From: Actinomycetota bacterium
GTDB taxonomy: Bacteria > Actinomycetota > UBA4738 > HRBIN12
NCBI GenBank assembly: GCA_035697485.1
Contig: DASSCU010000015.1
Location: forward strand, 1 to 64,000
Reading direction: 5' to 3'
DNA length: 64,000 nucleotides
Shown here: positions 48,466-58,374 of the stretch, piece after piece
How positions within the stretch are numbered: the stretch's first letter is position 1
Layout: each line of letters starts with the position of its first letter
The notes under the pieces: generated by a model
Told to the model about the DNA's origin: nothing
The model's input: the letters and a program-made list of their open reading frames with translations, nothing else
Database searches by the model: none
Translations under genes and position numbers: made by a program

Positions 48466-49491
48466 ATGAAGTGGGTCTTCCACGTCGACATGGACGAATT
48501 CATCGCGGCGGTCGAGGTGCTGCGACACCCCGAGCTGCGCGGGAAGCCCGTGATCGTGGGCGGCGACGGCGACCCGACGAAGCGCGGCGTCGTCTCCACG
48601 GCGTCGTACGAGGCGCGGGAATTCGGTGTGCGATCGGCCATGCCGCTGCGCACCGCGTTGAAGCGATGTCCCGACGGCGTGTTCCTAGCGGTCGACGCCG
48701 AGCACTACCTCGAGGCGAGCGGGCGGGTGATGGACACGCTGCGCACGTTCCCGGGCGTGGTGCAGGTGCTCGGCTGGGACGAGGCGTTCATGTCGGTCGA
48801 GACCGACGACCCCGAGGCGATCGCTCGGGAGATCCAGTCGAAGGTGCTCGAGCGTACCGGCCTCTGGTGCTCGATCGGCCTCGGCGACTCGCGGCATCGA
48901 GCGAAGCTCGCCAGCGGATTCGCGAAGCCGCGGGGCGTGTTCCGACTCACCCGCGCGGAGTGGCCGGAGCTGATGGGTCCGAAGCCGGTCGACGCCCTCT
49001 GGGGCATCGGCAGGAAGACCTCCGACAAGCTGAACGAGCTCGGCATCCACACGGTCGACGAGCTCGCGAACGCCGATGACGAGGTCCTCGCGGCGCGCTT
49101 CGGACCGAACACCGGTCCGTGGATCCGCAGCCTCGGCACCGGCGACGACGACGCAGAGGTCACGGCCGAGCCGTACGTGCGACGAGGGCAGAGCCACGAG
49201 CGCACGTTCCAGCGGGACCTGACCGACCCCGGCCTGATCAGGCGGGAGACCGAGCGCATCACCCGAGAGCTCGTCGGCGATCTCCCCGATGACCGGCTCG
49301 TGATGCGCGTGACCGTGAAGCTCCGCACCTCGTCGTTCTTCACCTCGACCCACGGCCGCAAGCTGCCGGAGCCGACCCGAGACCCCGACGCGATCGTCGA
49401 GCACGCCCTCGATGCGCTCGCGAGGTTCGAGCTCGACCGCCCGGTTCGCCTGCTCGGCGTGCGCGCCGAGCTCGCCGACCCGAGCCCGTAG
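48466..49491 (+). CDS. Y-family DNA polymerase, DinB2-like
   Basis: A 341-residue translesion polymerase. Metal motifs HVDMDEF (Asp8, Asp10) and GWDEAFMSVE are present, followed by thumb WGIGRKTSDKLNELGI and a little-finger domain. In E. coli Pol IV the steric-gate residue is Phe13 of DMDCFF; here the site reads DMDEFI, with Ile13. DinB2 of Mycobacterium smegmatis has Leu there and accepts ribonucleotides. It lacks a C-terminal beta-clamp peptide that I can recognise. ATG 48466. Confidence 0.87.
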   Translation: MKWVFHVDMDEFIAAVEVLRHPELRGKPVIVGGDGDPTKRGVVSTASYEAREFGVRSAMPLRTALKRCPDGVFLAVDAEHYLEASGRVMDTLRTFPGVVQVLGWDEAFMSVETDDPEAIAREIQSKVLERTGLWCSIGLGDSRHRAKLASGFAKPRGVFRLTRAEWPELMGPKPVDALWGIGRKTSDKLNELGIHTVDELANADDEVLAARFGPNTGPWIRSLGTGDDDAEVTAEPYVRRGQSHERTFQRDLTDPGLIRRETERITRELVGDLPDDRLVMRVTVKLRTSSFFTSTHGRKLPEPTRDPDAIVEHALDALARFELDRPVRLLGVRAELADPSP

Positions 49492-49648
49492 CCTTCAAGG
49501 AGGCCTCGTCCGGAAGAAGCGAACTCACCCCTCGAGCAGGTATCGCCAGAGGCGACCGGACCTCCGTTTGGAGTCCCCCACGCCGGTGACGAACGCCCCG
49601 ACGTCATCGGCCGCCACCACCGACCCGTTCGCGCCCAGCACTCGGCAC

Positions 49649-49939
49649 TCAGATCACGTACGTGCAGCCGTTCCAGAGGGCTGCGACGCGCCGGCGGAAC
49701 CTTCCCTTCAGCCGCAGGTGCAGGGTCCGCGGAAGCCGCATGGCGTAGGGGACGAAGACGAGCATCCCGGGGGCCTCGAACCGACGCCATTCCAGAGCGT
49801 CGGGCGGCGGCTCGGTCGTGGTCTCGAGCGTCGCCATCCCCCCCGCGTGCACTCCGGCGGCTCTGCGGACACGCACGAAGAGCAGCCCGCCTCGCTCGAT
49901 CACGTGGGAGCGCACATCGGGGGGAGCGACGATCCGCAT
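49649..49939 (-). CDS. 96-residue hypothetical protein
   Basis: Begins MRIVAPPDVRSHVIERGGLLFVRVRR and ends RLPRTLHLRLKGRFRRRVAALW, a basic C-terminus. No signal peptide or motif. Codon pattern is plausible and nothing else competes on the other strand, but evidence is thin. It starts about 50 bp past the sulfite-oxidase-like gene on the same strand. Confidence 0.5.
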   Translation of the reverse strand: MRIVAPPDVRSHVIERGGLLFVRVRRAAGVHAGGMATLETTTEPPPDALEWRRFEAPGMLVFVPYAMRLPRTLHLRLKGRFRRRVAALWNGCTYVI

Positions 49940-49990
49940 ACCCCCATCATCGGCAGCGGCTTGAGCCTCGAAACGCGAGCCGGCGGAGCA

Positions 49991-51526
49991 TCACGCGACG
50001 TCCACGAGGATCGTGTGCCAGCCGGTCGCGCCGTCGGGGAAGGGCTCCGTTCGCGCCTCGGGCTGCGTCACGCCGTCGGCGTCGGTGGCCCTCACCTGCA
50101 GGCGCCGGGCTCCCGGCTCGACGCGGGTGATCACCTTCCACGGGCGCCAGGTGTCGATCGAGGCCACGTCGGCGAGGTCCGCATCGGCCCACGGCCCGTC
50201 GTCGACCCGCACCTCGACCCGGGAGATGCCGACGCGCTGGGCCCAGGCCACGCCGGCGACCACGATCTCCCCGGCCTTCACCGAGGAATCGTGCCGGGGC
50301 GTGTCGACACGCGACTGCGTCTTGATCGGCGCCTGCTCGGCCCATCCGCGCCGGATCCAGTACGGATCGAAGGAATCGAACGTCGTGAGCTCGAGGTCGA
50401 CGACCCACTTCGTGGCCGAGACGTACCCGTAGAGCCCGGGCACGACCATGCGCACCGGGAACCCGTGTTCGATCGGCAACGGCTCACCGTTCATCGCGAC
50501 GGCGAGCATCGCGTCGCGCCCATCGGTGACGGCCGAGACCGGCGTGCCACAGGTGAAGCCGTCGATCGACGTGCTCACGAGCTGGTCCGCGATCGGATCG
50601 ACGCCGGCCTCGGCGAGCAGGTCCCCGAGCGGCGCTCCGATCCAGCGCGCGTTCCCGATCAGGTCGCCGCCGATCTCGTTCGAGACGCAGGCGAGGGTCA
50701 CGTCCCGCTCGATCAGCGACCGGGCGTTGAGCTGCTCGAAGTCCAGGGTGAGCTCGCGCTCGACCATGCCGTGGACGTGCAGCCGCCATTCCTCGGCGGT
50801 CACCGTGGGCACGATCAAGGCGGTGTCGATGCGGTAGAAGTCGGCGTTCGGCGTGGTGAACGTGGTCAACCCGTCGATGCCGAGGTCGACTCCGCTCGGC
50901 ACGGGCGGCGCCGGCGCGACCTCGGTGGGCACAACGACCCGAGAGCGGGAGGCCACCGCCTCGGAGCGCCGCGACAGGAACTGCCCTGCGACCCCGGCGA
51001 GTGCGGCGGCGCCGAGCGCGACGGCCCCTCCGACCAGGAATCGGCGCCTCGAGACCGCATCGGGGTTCCCGACCGTGGCCGTGTCGGCCGGCTCACCTGC
51101 GCCCACGAGCTCGCGCCGCATGAGCCGCAGCGTGATCGCACCGGCGGCTGCGCCCGCCAACGCGGGGATCGCATCGATCCGCTCGGCGTTCGGCCTGGTG
51201 AGTGCCGCGAGCACCCCGATCGTCGCAAGCAGCACGAGACTCGCGTAGCCGACCTCCGGCCGTCGCAGCGAGGCGATGCCCACCGCGATCGCGACCACGC
51301 TCACGACCGCGGCCATCACGAGCACGAGCACGAGCTTGTCGGCGGTGCCGAAGGTCCCGATCGCGAACTCCTTCAGCCAGCGCGGCACTCGGTCGATCGC
51401 CGCCGAGCCGACGGCAACGATCGGTGATGCCTCGGCTCTCCCGATGAGCCCGGACACGAGGTGGGCCACGCCGAGCGCAGCCGCGGCGGAGGCCAGACCG
51501 AGCCATGCCCCCGTCCGCTTCCTCAT
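49991..51526 (-). CDS. membrane-anchored sulfite-oxidase-family molybdopterin enzyme
   Basis: A 511-residue protein. Four membrane helices occupy about 5-140; a fifth hydrophobic stretch follows SRRRFLVGG (159-167), resembling a Tat-type signal in the middle of the chain. The molybdopterin domain follows, with Mo ligand Cys280 (DVTLACVSNEIGG), GFPVRMVVPGLYGY and a C-terminal Mo-co dimerisation domain. The active domain is likely outside the membrane. Family enzymes oxidise sulfite or reduce sulfoxides or nitrate; the substrate is unknown here. Confidence 0.87.
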   Translation of the reverse strand: MRKRTGAWLGLASAAAALGVAHLVSGLIGRAEASPIVAVGSAAIDRVPRWLKEFAIGTFGTADKLVLVLVMAAVVSVVAIAVGIASLRRPEVGYASLVLLATIGVLAALTRPNAERIDAIPALAGAAAGAITLRLMRRELVGAGEPADTATVGNPDAVSRRRFLVGGAVALGAAALAGVAGQFLSRRSEAVASRSRVVVPTEVAPAPPVPSGVDLGIDGLTTFTTPNADFYRIDTALIVPTVTAEEWRLHVHGMVERELTLDFEQLNARSLIERDVTLACVSNEIGGDLIGNARWIGAPLGDLLAEAGVDPIADQLVSTSIDGFTCGTPVSAVTDGRDAMLAVAMNGEPLPIEHGFPVRMVVPGLYGYVSATKWVVDLELTTFDSFDPYWIRRGWAEQAPIKTQSRVDTPRHDSSVKAGEIVVAGVAWAQRVGISRVEVRVDDGPWADADLADVASIDTWRPWKVITRVEPGARRLQVRATDADGVTQPEARTEPFPDGATGWHTILVDVA

Positions 51527-51703
51527 ATGGGAAGGTTCGCACCTCGAGGCCGATCAGGCGTGCTCGGCGCCAACCTGAGGATCCTGTGCGACATCATCAG
51601 GGTCCCGGAACCTGGGTCCGTGGGGTGTTCGACACACCCCTCCAGGACTGTGATGCTGAGCGCCGACACCCCTGCTGACATACCCGATGAGGAGGGAACG
51701 AGC

Positions 51704-52468
51704 ATGTTCAACGGTGGCGCCGGTAGCCTGGTCTCCGGCTTCGTCGTGCTCGGCCTGTTGATGGCGATCGTCGCGGTGATCACGGGCCGACGGCTCCCCG
51801 ATGAGACCTCGATGCGCCCCCGGGCGATCTACCTCTCGGTCGCGATGCTGCCGGTGCTCGTGATCGGGGTGCTGGCCGCGACGGCCTTCCTGGGAGCCGT
51901 GGTGCTGCTGATCCTCGGGCCCGAGTCGGGCAAGGAGGAGCTGTTGAGCGGCCTGGGTGGGCTCGCCGGTGGCGGCATGCCGGGGACGGACATGGGCGGG
52001 CTCGGCGGCCTGCTCACCGGCATGGGTGACTTCGGCTTCAACGCGACCGACGCCGTGATCCGTACGCTCGTGTCCTCGGGCGTCACCGTCGTCGTCGCGT
52101 TCGCCCTGTATCGACTCCATCAGGATTGGCGCCGGCCGCTGGTCGACGACGCCGGCTTCGCCGTCTCCCCGGCCGGCCGAGTGCTCCAGGCGTTCGCCTA
52201 CACCGTCGTGCTGATCTTCGTCGTGCTGTTCGCGGTCGGCGCGGTGAAGGCCGGCTACGGCATCTTCCGCGTGGTCGCACCCGACACGAGCGCGATGATC
52301 TCGTTCAGCGAGACCGCCGAGCGCGAGCGCGGCATCGCCGACATCGTCTCGGGGCTGGCGCTCGCCGGTGCCTCATGGTGGCTCTTCCAGATGCACTGGA
52401 AGCTCGCCGCGACCTGGCGCGGCGATGGAAGGACCGGCGCGGCCGTGCCCGAGCCGCCCACCGCCTAG
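51704..52468 (+). CDS. integral membrane protein (possibly DUF5671-like)
   Basis: A 254-residue protein with about five membrane helices: 8-30, 42-70, 113-131, 150-178 and 205-225. A Gly/Met-rich cytosolic or lumenal loop (GGLAGGGMPGTDMGGLGGLL) lies between helices 2 and 3. GAGGAGGGA precedes ATG 51704. The helix pattern and WWLFQMHW end resemble DUF5671, an assignment I hold loosely. Confidence 0.6.
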   Translation: MFNGGAGSLVSGFVVLGLLMAIVAVITGRRLPDETSMRPRAIYLSVAMLPVLVIGVLAATAFLGAVVLLILGPESGKEELLSGLGGLAGGGMPGTDMGGLGGLLTGMGDFGFNATDAVIRTLVSSGVTVVVAFALYRLHQDWRRPLVDDAGFAVSPAGRVLQAFAYTVVLIFVVLFAVGAVKAGYGIFRVVAPDTSAMISFSETAERERGIADIVSGLALAGASWWLFQMHWKLAATWRGDGRTGAAVPEPPTA

Positions 52469-52481
52469 TCCGCAGCCCAGC

Positions 52482-52862
52482 TCAGTCGCTGCGGCCGCGC
52501 AGTGAGTCGCGTATCTCGGTGAGCAGCTCGACCTCGGTTGGGCCGACCTCCTCTTCCTCGATGGGCATCAACCGGTTCGCGGCCTTCACGATCAAGAACA
52601 ACACCCACGCGATGATCAGGAAGTTCGCGACCGCCGTGAGGAATGACCCGATCAGGATCCTCGTGGCATCGCGACCGTCGCCGATCGTCCACACCACGGC
52701 GTCGAAGCTGGGCTCCCCGAAGACCGCAGCGATGAGGGGCATCAGGATGCCGTCGATCAGCGCGTTGACCATGGCGGTGAACGCGAGCGCGAGCACCAGA
52801 CCGACGGCGATCTCGAGCAGGTTCCCTCTGACGGCGAACTGCTTGAACTCCTTCAGCATCAT
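52482..52862 (-). CDS. mscL: large-conductance mechanosensitive channel
   Basis: A 126-residue MscL. FKQFAVRGNLLEIAVGLVLALAFTAMVNALI is the N-terminal amphipathic segment plus pore helix TM1; TM2 is at about 65-92 (FLTAVANFLIIAWVLFLIVKAANRL), and a cytosolic helix ends the protein (EVELLTEIRDSL). It opens under membrane tension to release solutes. A GGAGGAAA site lies before ATG 52862. It is convergent with the preceding membrane-protein gene, 13 nt stop to stop. Confidence 0.93.
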   Translation of the reverse strand: MMLKEFKQFAVRGNLLEIAVGLVLALAFTAMVNALIDGILMPLIAAVFGEPSFDAVVWTIGDGRDATRILIGSFLTAVANFLIIAWVLFLIVKAANRLMPIEEEEVGPTEVELLTEIRDSLRGRSD

Positions 52863-52898
52863 GCTTTCCTCCCGTGGGTCGGGGACGTCGGCTCCGGG

Positions 52899-53702
52899 TC
52901 AGTCCTCGACGCGCCGCTGCGAACGGCCGGCGATCCGCGCAGCGGTCGTCCGCGGCAGGAAGCGCGAGCCGAACACGAACACCCTGCTGGACCCACCGGT
53001 GACGAGGTAGGGCTTCCCCGCCTTCATCGCCAGGAAACCGGCCTCGGCGACCTCACGGGCGCTCGGGAGCCCCCGATCGCGGATCAAGGCCGACTCAGCC
53101 ATGTCGGCTCGCCCCTGGAAGCCGGTCGCGGTCGGACCGGGACACAGGCACGTGACCGTGACGCCGGTGTCCCGGAGCTCCTCGGCCATGGCCAGGGAGA
53201 GCGAGAGCACGTAGGCCTTCGTCGCGGCGTAGGCCGCGGTCATCGGCGCCGGCGCGAACGAGCCGACCGAGCCGAGGTTCAGGACCCGGCCGCGGCGCCG
53301 TTCGATCATGCCGGGAACGATCAGGCGGCTGAGCTCGGTCAGCGCGACGACGTTGACGCGCAGGAGTTCGGATTGCGTCGCCGGATCGTCCCGCCAGAAC
53401 TCGCCGTAGGTGGAGAACCCTGCGTTGTTCACCAATGCCTCGACCACGACCCCGCGCTGATCGAGCGAGGCGACCAGCTCGGCGCTCGCGCCGGCTGCCG
53501 ACAAATCTCTCGGGAGCACGGTGACCTCGACACGGTCGCGTTCCTCAACCTCCTGGGCGACGGTCTCCATCGCGGCGCCGCTGCGGGCCACCATGACGAC
53601 GTCCCAGCCCTCGGCCCCGAACAACCTCGTGAACTCGACGCCGAAGCCGCTGGAGGCGCCGGTGACCAGGGCGGTGCGCCGCGGCGCGCCTGTCTCGCTC
53701 AT
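52899..53702 (-). CDS. short-chain dehydrogenase/reductase
   Basis: A 267-residue SDR of the DltE/'classical' group. TGASSGFGVEF at about 14-24 binds NAD(P); NNAGFSTYGEF, LGSVGSFAP and YAATKAYVLSLS give the catalytic Ser, Tyr and Lys. ATG 53702 overlaps the glnE stop by 4 nt, so it is co-transcribed with glnE. Its substrate is unknown, and a nitrogen role is not implied by the sequence. Confidence 0.83.
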   Translation of the reverse strand: MSETGAPRRTALVTGASSGFGVEFTRLFGAEGWDVVMVARSGAAMETVAQEVEERDRVEVTVLPRDLSAAGASAELVASLDQRGVVVEALVNNAGFSTYGEFWRDDPATQSELLRVNVVALTELSRLIVPGMIERRRGRVLNLGSVGSFAPAPMTAAYAATKAYVLSLSLAMAEELRDTGVTVTCLCPGPTATGFQGRADMAESALIRDRGLPSAREVAEAGFLAMKAGKPYLVTGGSSRVFVFGSRFLPRTTAARIAGRSQRRVED

Positions 53703-56368
53703 GCGATCTCCTCGGAGAAGACGCGCTCCATCGCGCGGCGGGCGCGGCGGGTCACGCGCAGGTAGTCGTCGATGAAGCTCTGGCGGGGGTACTCCTCGTA
53801 GCCGAGGCGACGGGCGAGCGCCGTCTGCTCAGCGGGGTTCGGCGGCACGGCCTCGGCGTGCAGCCGTCGGTCCATCTCGAGCGCGTTCTTCACGTCGGTG
53901 CAGAAGACGAACGCTTCCCCGAGATCGCGGGCCACCGATCCGCTCATCAGCTTCGCCGCGGCGAGCCGGTCGATCGCCTCCAGCGTCCGCCGCGAACGGA
54001 CCTCGGGATGCTCGCCGCCGTGGCGCATCAGCGAGAGCTCGACCGCGAACTGGACGTCGGCGAGGGACCCGATGCCGAGCTTGAAGTGGAACTTCGCCGC
54101 CTCGGGCGGTTTCACCCGCTCCCGCTCGATCCGTTCGCGCATGCGACGCATGTCGGCGATCCGGTCGATCGTGATGCCCTCGGGCGGGAACGCGGCGTCG
54201 GCGGTGTTCAGTTCGAAGCGCCGCCCGAGGTCGGGATCGCCGGCGACCGCCCGGGCCCGCAGCAGCGCCTGGAACTCCCAGGTCTCCGCGTAGCGCTGCC
54301 AGTACCCGAGGTATCCGGCGATCGATCGCGCGAGCGGCCCGTTGCGGCCCTCGGGACGGAGGTCGGAGTCGGGCTCCCAACCCGCATCGCGCACGGACCG
54401 AAGGATCCGCTCGGCGAGTTGCCCGGCGGCACGCTGTGTCTCGGAACCCTCGCCGTCGTACACGAACATCAGGTCGAGATCGCTGGCAACGTTCAGCTCG
54501 CGGGCGCCGAGCTTGCCCATGCCGATCACGGCGAACGGCAGATCGGCCGGCGGCTCGGCGGCCTCGAGCGCCTCGCCGATCACGCGCACGGCCACCGCGC
54601 TCAGTGCCTCGCCGGTCTCGCGCGGCGTGAGCTCACGCCCGGCCGTGCGCGCGACGGCGTCGACGAGGTCGCCGGCGGCATCGGTCTCTCCCCACAGGAG
54701 GGTGTCGGAGAGACCCTGGATGCGCGAGGGATCGGCCACCAGCAGGTCGGTGGCGAACGAGCTGGCCCCGGCGACGTGGGCGAGGCGGCGGGCCGCGACC
54801 GGGTCGGTCGTGAGGAGGTCGGCCACGGCACGCCCGTCTCCGACCGCCTCGGCGATGCGTTCCAGCCGCACGAGGGCCGCGTCGGGTGTCGGCGAGAGCG
54901 CGAGGGCGGGCGCCATCACCGGGAACAGGTGGCCCAGCACCTTCCCGATGCGCCTCGTCGGATCGACGAGGCGGCCCAGCACGTCGTAGGAACGGGCGGG
55001 CTCGGCGAAGCCGAGCCCGCCCAGCAGCTCCTCGGTGGCCGGTCGGTCGGTGCCGTGGCTCGGATGCAGCTGCGCTGGCCCGGCGAACGACTCGAGGAGC
55101 GGCCGGTAGAACAGGCGCTCGTGGATCGATCGAACCAGTCCGGTCGTCCGATCGTACTCGGCGGTGAGGGCGTCGGCGTCCGGGAGTTCGAGCGAGCGTG
55201 CGAGGGTCGTGCGCGCGTGCCGGCCGGCGGGCAGGTCGTGTGTCTGCAGGTCCCGCACGATCTGCAGACGGTGCTCCACGCGCCGCAGGAACCGGTAGGC
55301 GTCGGCCAGGATCTCGGCGTCCGCGTCGGCCACGTATCCCTCCAGCGCCAGCGATCTGAGAGCGGCGAGCGTGTTGGGGGTGCGCAGTCGGGCATCACGG
55401 CGCCCGTGCACGATCTGCAACAGCTGCACCGCGAACTCGACGTCGCGGATGCCGCCCCTCCCCCGCTTGACCTCGGTGAACTCCTTGCCCCGTTGTCGGA
55501 TGTACTCCTCGAGCCGCACCTTCGTCCGCCGGACGTCCTCGATCGCGGTCGGTGCGAGCTCGGGCGGGTAGACGAACGGCGTCACGCCCTCGACGAACGC
55601 GCGTCCGAGGTCCGCATCGCCTGCGACCGGCCGCGCCTTGATCATCGCTTGGCGTTCCCACATGGCGGACTCCCGGTCGTAGTAGGCGAGGGTGGCCTCG
55701 AGTGAACGGCTCAGGGCACCGGCTCGGCCTCCCGGCCGCAGAGCGACGTCGACGCGCAGGGCGATGCCCTCGGCGGTCGGCTCCGCGAGCATCGCGGTCA
55801 CGGCGGCCACCGAGCCCTCGGCAGCTTCCTGAGCCGCGGGACCGGGGTCGCGGTGCAGGAACAGCAGGTCGACGTCGCTCGCGTAGTTCAGCTCGTACCC
55901 GCCGAGCTTGCCGAGCGCGATCACGGCGAGCTCACCGGTGCCCGGCGCCAGGGCGAGCGCTTCGTTGATGCAGGCGTCTGCGATCGCGCTGATCTCGACC
56001 ACGACTTCGTCGAGCGCCGCGCCAGCGAGGTCGCGCGCCGCCACTCGCAGGATCGCCCGCCGCCGGAACCGGCGCAGGCCGTCGACCGGGCCGAGACCAT
56101 CGACGTCGGCCGCGAGCTCAGCGCGAAGGGCACCACCACCGCGTGCCGAGACGTCGGCGAGCGCATGCACCTCGTGCGGGTTCGCCACGAGGAAGTCGGC
56201 CGCGGCCCTCGAGAAGCCGAGCAGACGAGCCGCGCTCTCGGTGATCTCCGGCCGAGCCAGCGCTTTACGGGCCGTCGGATCGTCGCCGACCCTCGAGAAG
56301 GCCACCCGGGCGAGCTCGGGATCGGGTGCCGTTGCGAGCGTGCGGCCGAGCATCTCGGGGGTCAGCAC
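53699..56368 (-). CDS. glnE: glutamine synthetase adenylyltransferase/deadenylase GlnE
   Basis: An 889-residue bifunctional enzyme with two nucleotidyltransferase domains: VIALGKLGGYELNYASDVDLLFL in the N-terminal half and VIGMGKLGARELNVASDLDLMFVYDGEG in the C-terminal half. Each keeps the metal D-x-D. It adds AMP to the GlnA tyrosine (site visible near Tyr401 of the glnA product) and removes it. It is somewhat shorter than the 950-1000 residues usual in the family, mostly in linkers. GTG 56368 was taken as start. Confidence 0.93.
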   Translation of the reverse strand: MLTPEMLGRTLATAPDPELARVAFSRVGDDPTARKALARPEITESAARLLGFSRAAADFLVANPHEVHALADVSARGGGALRAELAADVDGLGPVDGLRRFRRRAILRVAARDLAGAALDEVVVEISAIADACINEALALAPGTGELAVIALGKLGGYELNYASDVDLLFLHRDPGPAAQEAAEGSVAAVTAMLAEPTAEGIALRVDVALRPGGRAGALSRSLEATLAYYDRESAMWERQAMIKARPVAGDADLGRAFVEGVTPFVYPPELAPTAIEDVRRTKVRLEEYIRQRGKEFTEVKRGRGGIRDVEFAVQLLQIVHGRRDARLRTPNTLAALRSLALEGYVADADAEILADAYRFLRRVEHRLQIVRDLQTHDLPAGRHARTTLARSLELPDADALTAEYDRTTGLVRSIHERLFYRPLLESFAGPAQLHPSHGTDRPATEELLGGLGFAEPARSYDVLGRLVDPTRRIGKVLGHLFPVMAPALALSPTPDAALVRLERIAEAVGDGRAVADLLTTDPVAARRLAHVAGASSFATDLLVADPSRIQGLSDTLLWGETDAAGDLVDAVARTAGRELTPRETGEALSAVAVRVIGEALEAAEPPADLPFAVIGMGKLGARELNVASDLDLMFVYDGEGSETQRAAGQLAERILRSVRDAGWEPDSDLRPEGRNGPLARSIAGYLGYWQRYAETWEFQALLRARAVAGDPDLGRRFELNTADAAFPPEGITIDRIADMRRMRERIERERVKPPEAAKFHFKLGIGSLADVQFAVELSLMRHGGEHPEVRSRRTLEAIDRLAAAKLMSGSVARDLGEAFVFCTDVKNALEMDRRLHAEAVPPNPAEQTALARRLGYEEYPRQSFIDDYLRVTRRARRAMERVFSEEIA

Positions 56369-56419
56369 CCCGGCATCATCGCAGGCGACCGCATGGGGAC
56401 GGCGTTCGCGAGCCGTTGG

Positions 56420-58372
56420 CTAAGGTTCGCGGGCGGCGCGGATCGCGTCGAGCACCCGAGGATCCTCGAGCGAGGAGAGGTCTCCGGCGTCGTCGCCGGT
56501 GAGCGCGGCGCGCACGGCCCGCCGGACGATCTTCGCGCTCCGTGTCTTGGGCAACCCCTCGGCGAACACCACGGTGTGCGGCGTGAACGCACCGCCCAGG
56601 CGTTCACGCACCGCACTGCGCAGCTCCGTCGCGAGCGCGCTCCCCGGCCCTTCACCGGCGCGGAGCACCACGACGCACGCGATCGTCTCGCCCTTGAGCT
56701 CGTCGGGCAGACCGACGACCGCCGACTCCGCGACGGCGGGGTGCATCGCCAGCACGGACTCGATCTCGGCCGGTCCGATCCGTTTGCCCGCGACGTTCAG
56801 CGTGTCGTCGCTGCGGCCGTGCAGGAACCAGTAGCCGTCGCCGTCGCGGCTCGCCCAGTCGCCGTGGGTCCATACCTCGGGGAACCGACGCCAGTACGAG
56901 TCGAGGTAGCGGTCGGGGTCCCGCCACACGCCGCGGGTCATCGACGGCCACGGCTGCCGGCAGACGAGCTCTCCGACGGCGCCGGGCGCGACGGGCAGCC
57001 CACCGGCGTCGACGATGTCGACGTCCATGCCCAGCGCCGGGCCGCCGAGCGACGCCACCTTGGTCGGCACGACGGGGTGCGGCGAGAGGAAGCACGCGCC
57101 GACCTCGGTGCCGCCGGACAGATTGACGATCGGACGGCCGCTCTCACCGATCTCGGAGTGCAACCAGAGGTACGAGTCGGGATCCCACGGCTCTCCCGTC
57201 GACGCAAGCACCCGCAGCGACGCCCGATCGTGGTCGCCGAGACGAGCGTCCGCGGTCGTCCGCAAGGCTCGGATCAGGGTCGGCGACACACCCAGTATCC
57301 CGATGCGATGTCGCGACACCTGCTCCAACAGGCGGGACGACGTGGGATGGAGTGGGGAACCCTCGGTAAGCACCACGGTGGCACCGAGGGCGAGCGCGCC
57401 GATGATCTCCCAGGGGCCCATGATCCAGCCGAGATCCGTCGCCCAGTGCAACCGCTCGCCGCGGTGCAGGTCGACCTGGTACGCGACCTCCTCGGCGATC
57501 TTCACGAGGAACCCACCGTGCACATGCACCGCGCCCTTCGGCCGGCCGGTCGTGCCGCTCGTATACCCGATGAACAGCGGGTGCTCGCTGTCGAGCGCGA
57601 GGGTCTCGACCGGCTCCTGCGGCCGGGCCTCCGGCCAAGGGCGATCGCGGTCGGGCTCGATCGTCGTCGGCTCGTCGGGCAGCCGCATCCAGACCACCTG
57701 GTGCCGCACTCCCCCGGCTTGTGACGCGGCACGGTCGGCGATCGCCTTCATCGGCACCACCGCACCCTTGCGGAGGGTGGCGTTGGCCGTGATCACGACC
57801 CCACATCCCGCGTCGGCGAGTCGCGCCGCGACGGCATCGGGGCCGAACCCGCTGAAGATCGGCACCCAGACGGCTCCGATCTTCGAACAGGCCATGAGGG
57901 CGGCGACCGTCTCGATCGCCATCGGCAAGAACAGCGCGACCCGGTCGCCGGGAGCCACCCCGAGACCGATCAACGTCGCCGCCACCCGGTCGGTCATGCC
58001 TTGCAGCTCGGCGTAGGTGGCCGTTCGAACGTCGCCGTCCTCTCCCTCCCAGATGACGGCGAGGGCGCCGCCATCGCGGTCGGCCCAACGGTCGAGACAC
58101 TGGTCGGCGACGTTGATCCGTCCCCCGGCGAACCACGTCGCCCACTCTGGACCACGCGAGAGGTCCAGTACCTGCCGATACGGCGTCGTGAACCGGATGT
58201 CGAGGTCGCGGACGACCGCGTCCCAGAACCATCCGACGTCGGCAACCGATCGCCGGGTCAGCTCCTCGAGCCCATCGATGCCGTGCGTGCGCATCAGGCG
58301 CGTGACGTTGGCGCGCTCGACGTCGTCGGCCGACGGGCTCCAGATGAACCGAGGGTCATCGGCCGGGTCCAC
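56420..58372 (-). CDS. AMP-forming acyl-CoA synthetase (acetyl-/acetoacetyl-CoA synthetase group)
   Basis: A 650-residue ANL-superfamily ligase. It has an ACS-type N-terminal block (WFWDAVVRDLDIRF), P-loop FIGYTSGTTGRPKGAVHVHG, SGGTEVG, HGDWASRDGDGYWFLHGRSDDTLNVAGKRIGPAEIE and the C-terminal lysine segment LPKTRSAKIVRRAVR. It activates a carboxylate with ATP and CoA. It lies 2 nt after the isovaleryl-CoA dehydrogenase stop, so acetoacetate (an end product of leucine breakdown) or a branched acid is a reasonable substrate. That lysine is the kind controlled by acetylation. Confidence 0.87.
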   Translation of the reverse strand: MDPADDPRFIWSPSADDVERANVTRLMRTHGIDGLEELTRRSVADVGWFWDAVVRDLDIRFTTPYRQVLDLSRGPEWATWFAGGRINVADQCLDRWADRDGGALAVIWEGEDGDVRTATYAELQGMTDRVAATLIGLGVAPGDRVALFLPMAIETVAALMACSKIGAVWVPIFSGFGPDAVAARLADAGCGVVITANATLRKGAVVPMKAIADRAASQAGGVRHQVVWMRLPDEPTTIEPDRDRPWPEARPQEPVETLALDSEHPLFIGYTSGTTGRPKGAVHVHGGFLVKIAEEVAYQVDLHRGERLHWATDLGWIMGPWEIIGALALGATVVLTEGSPLHPTSSRLLEQVSRHRIGILGVSPTLIRALRTTADARLGDHDRASLRVLASTGEPWDPDSYLWLHSEIGESGRPIVNLSGGTEVGACFLSPHPVVPTKVASLGGPALGMDVDIVDAGGLPVAPGAVGELVCRQPWPSMTRGVWRDPDRYLDSYWRRFPEVWTHGDWASRDGDGYWFLHGRSDDTLNVAGKRIGPAEIESVLAMHPAVAESAVVGLPDELKGETIACVVVLRAGEGPGSALATELRSAVRERLGGAFTPHTVVFAEGLPKTRSAKIVRRAVRAALTGDDAGDLSSLEDPRVLDAIRAAREP

Positions 58373-58374
58373 GG

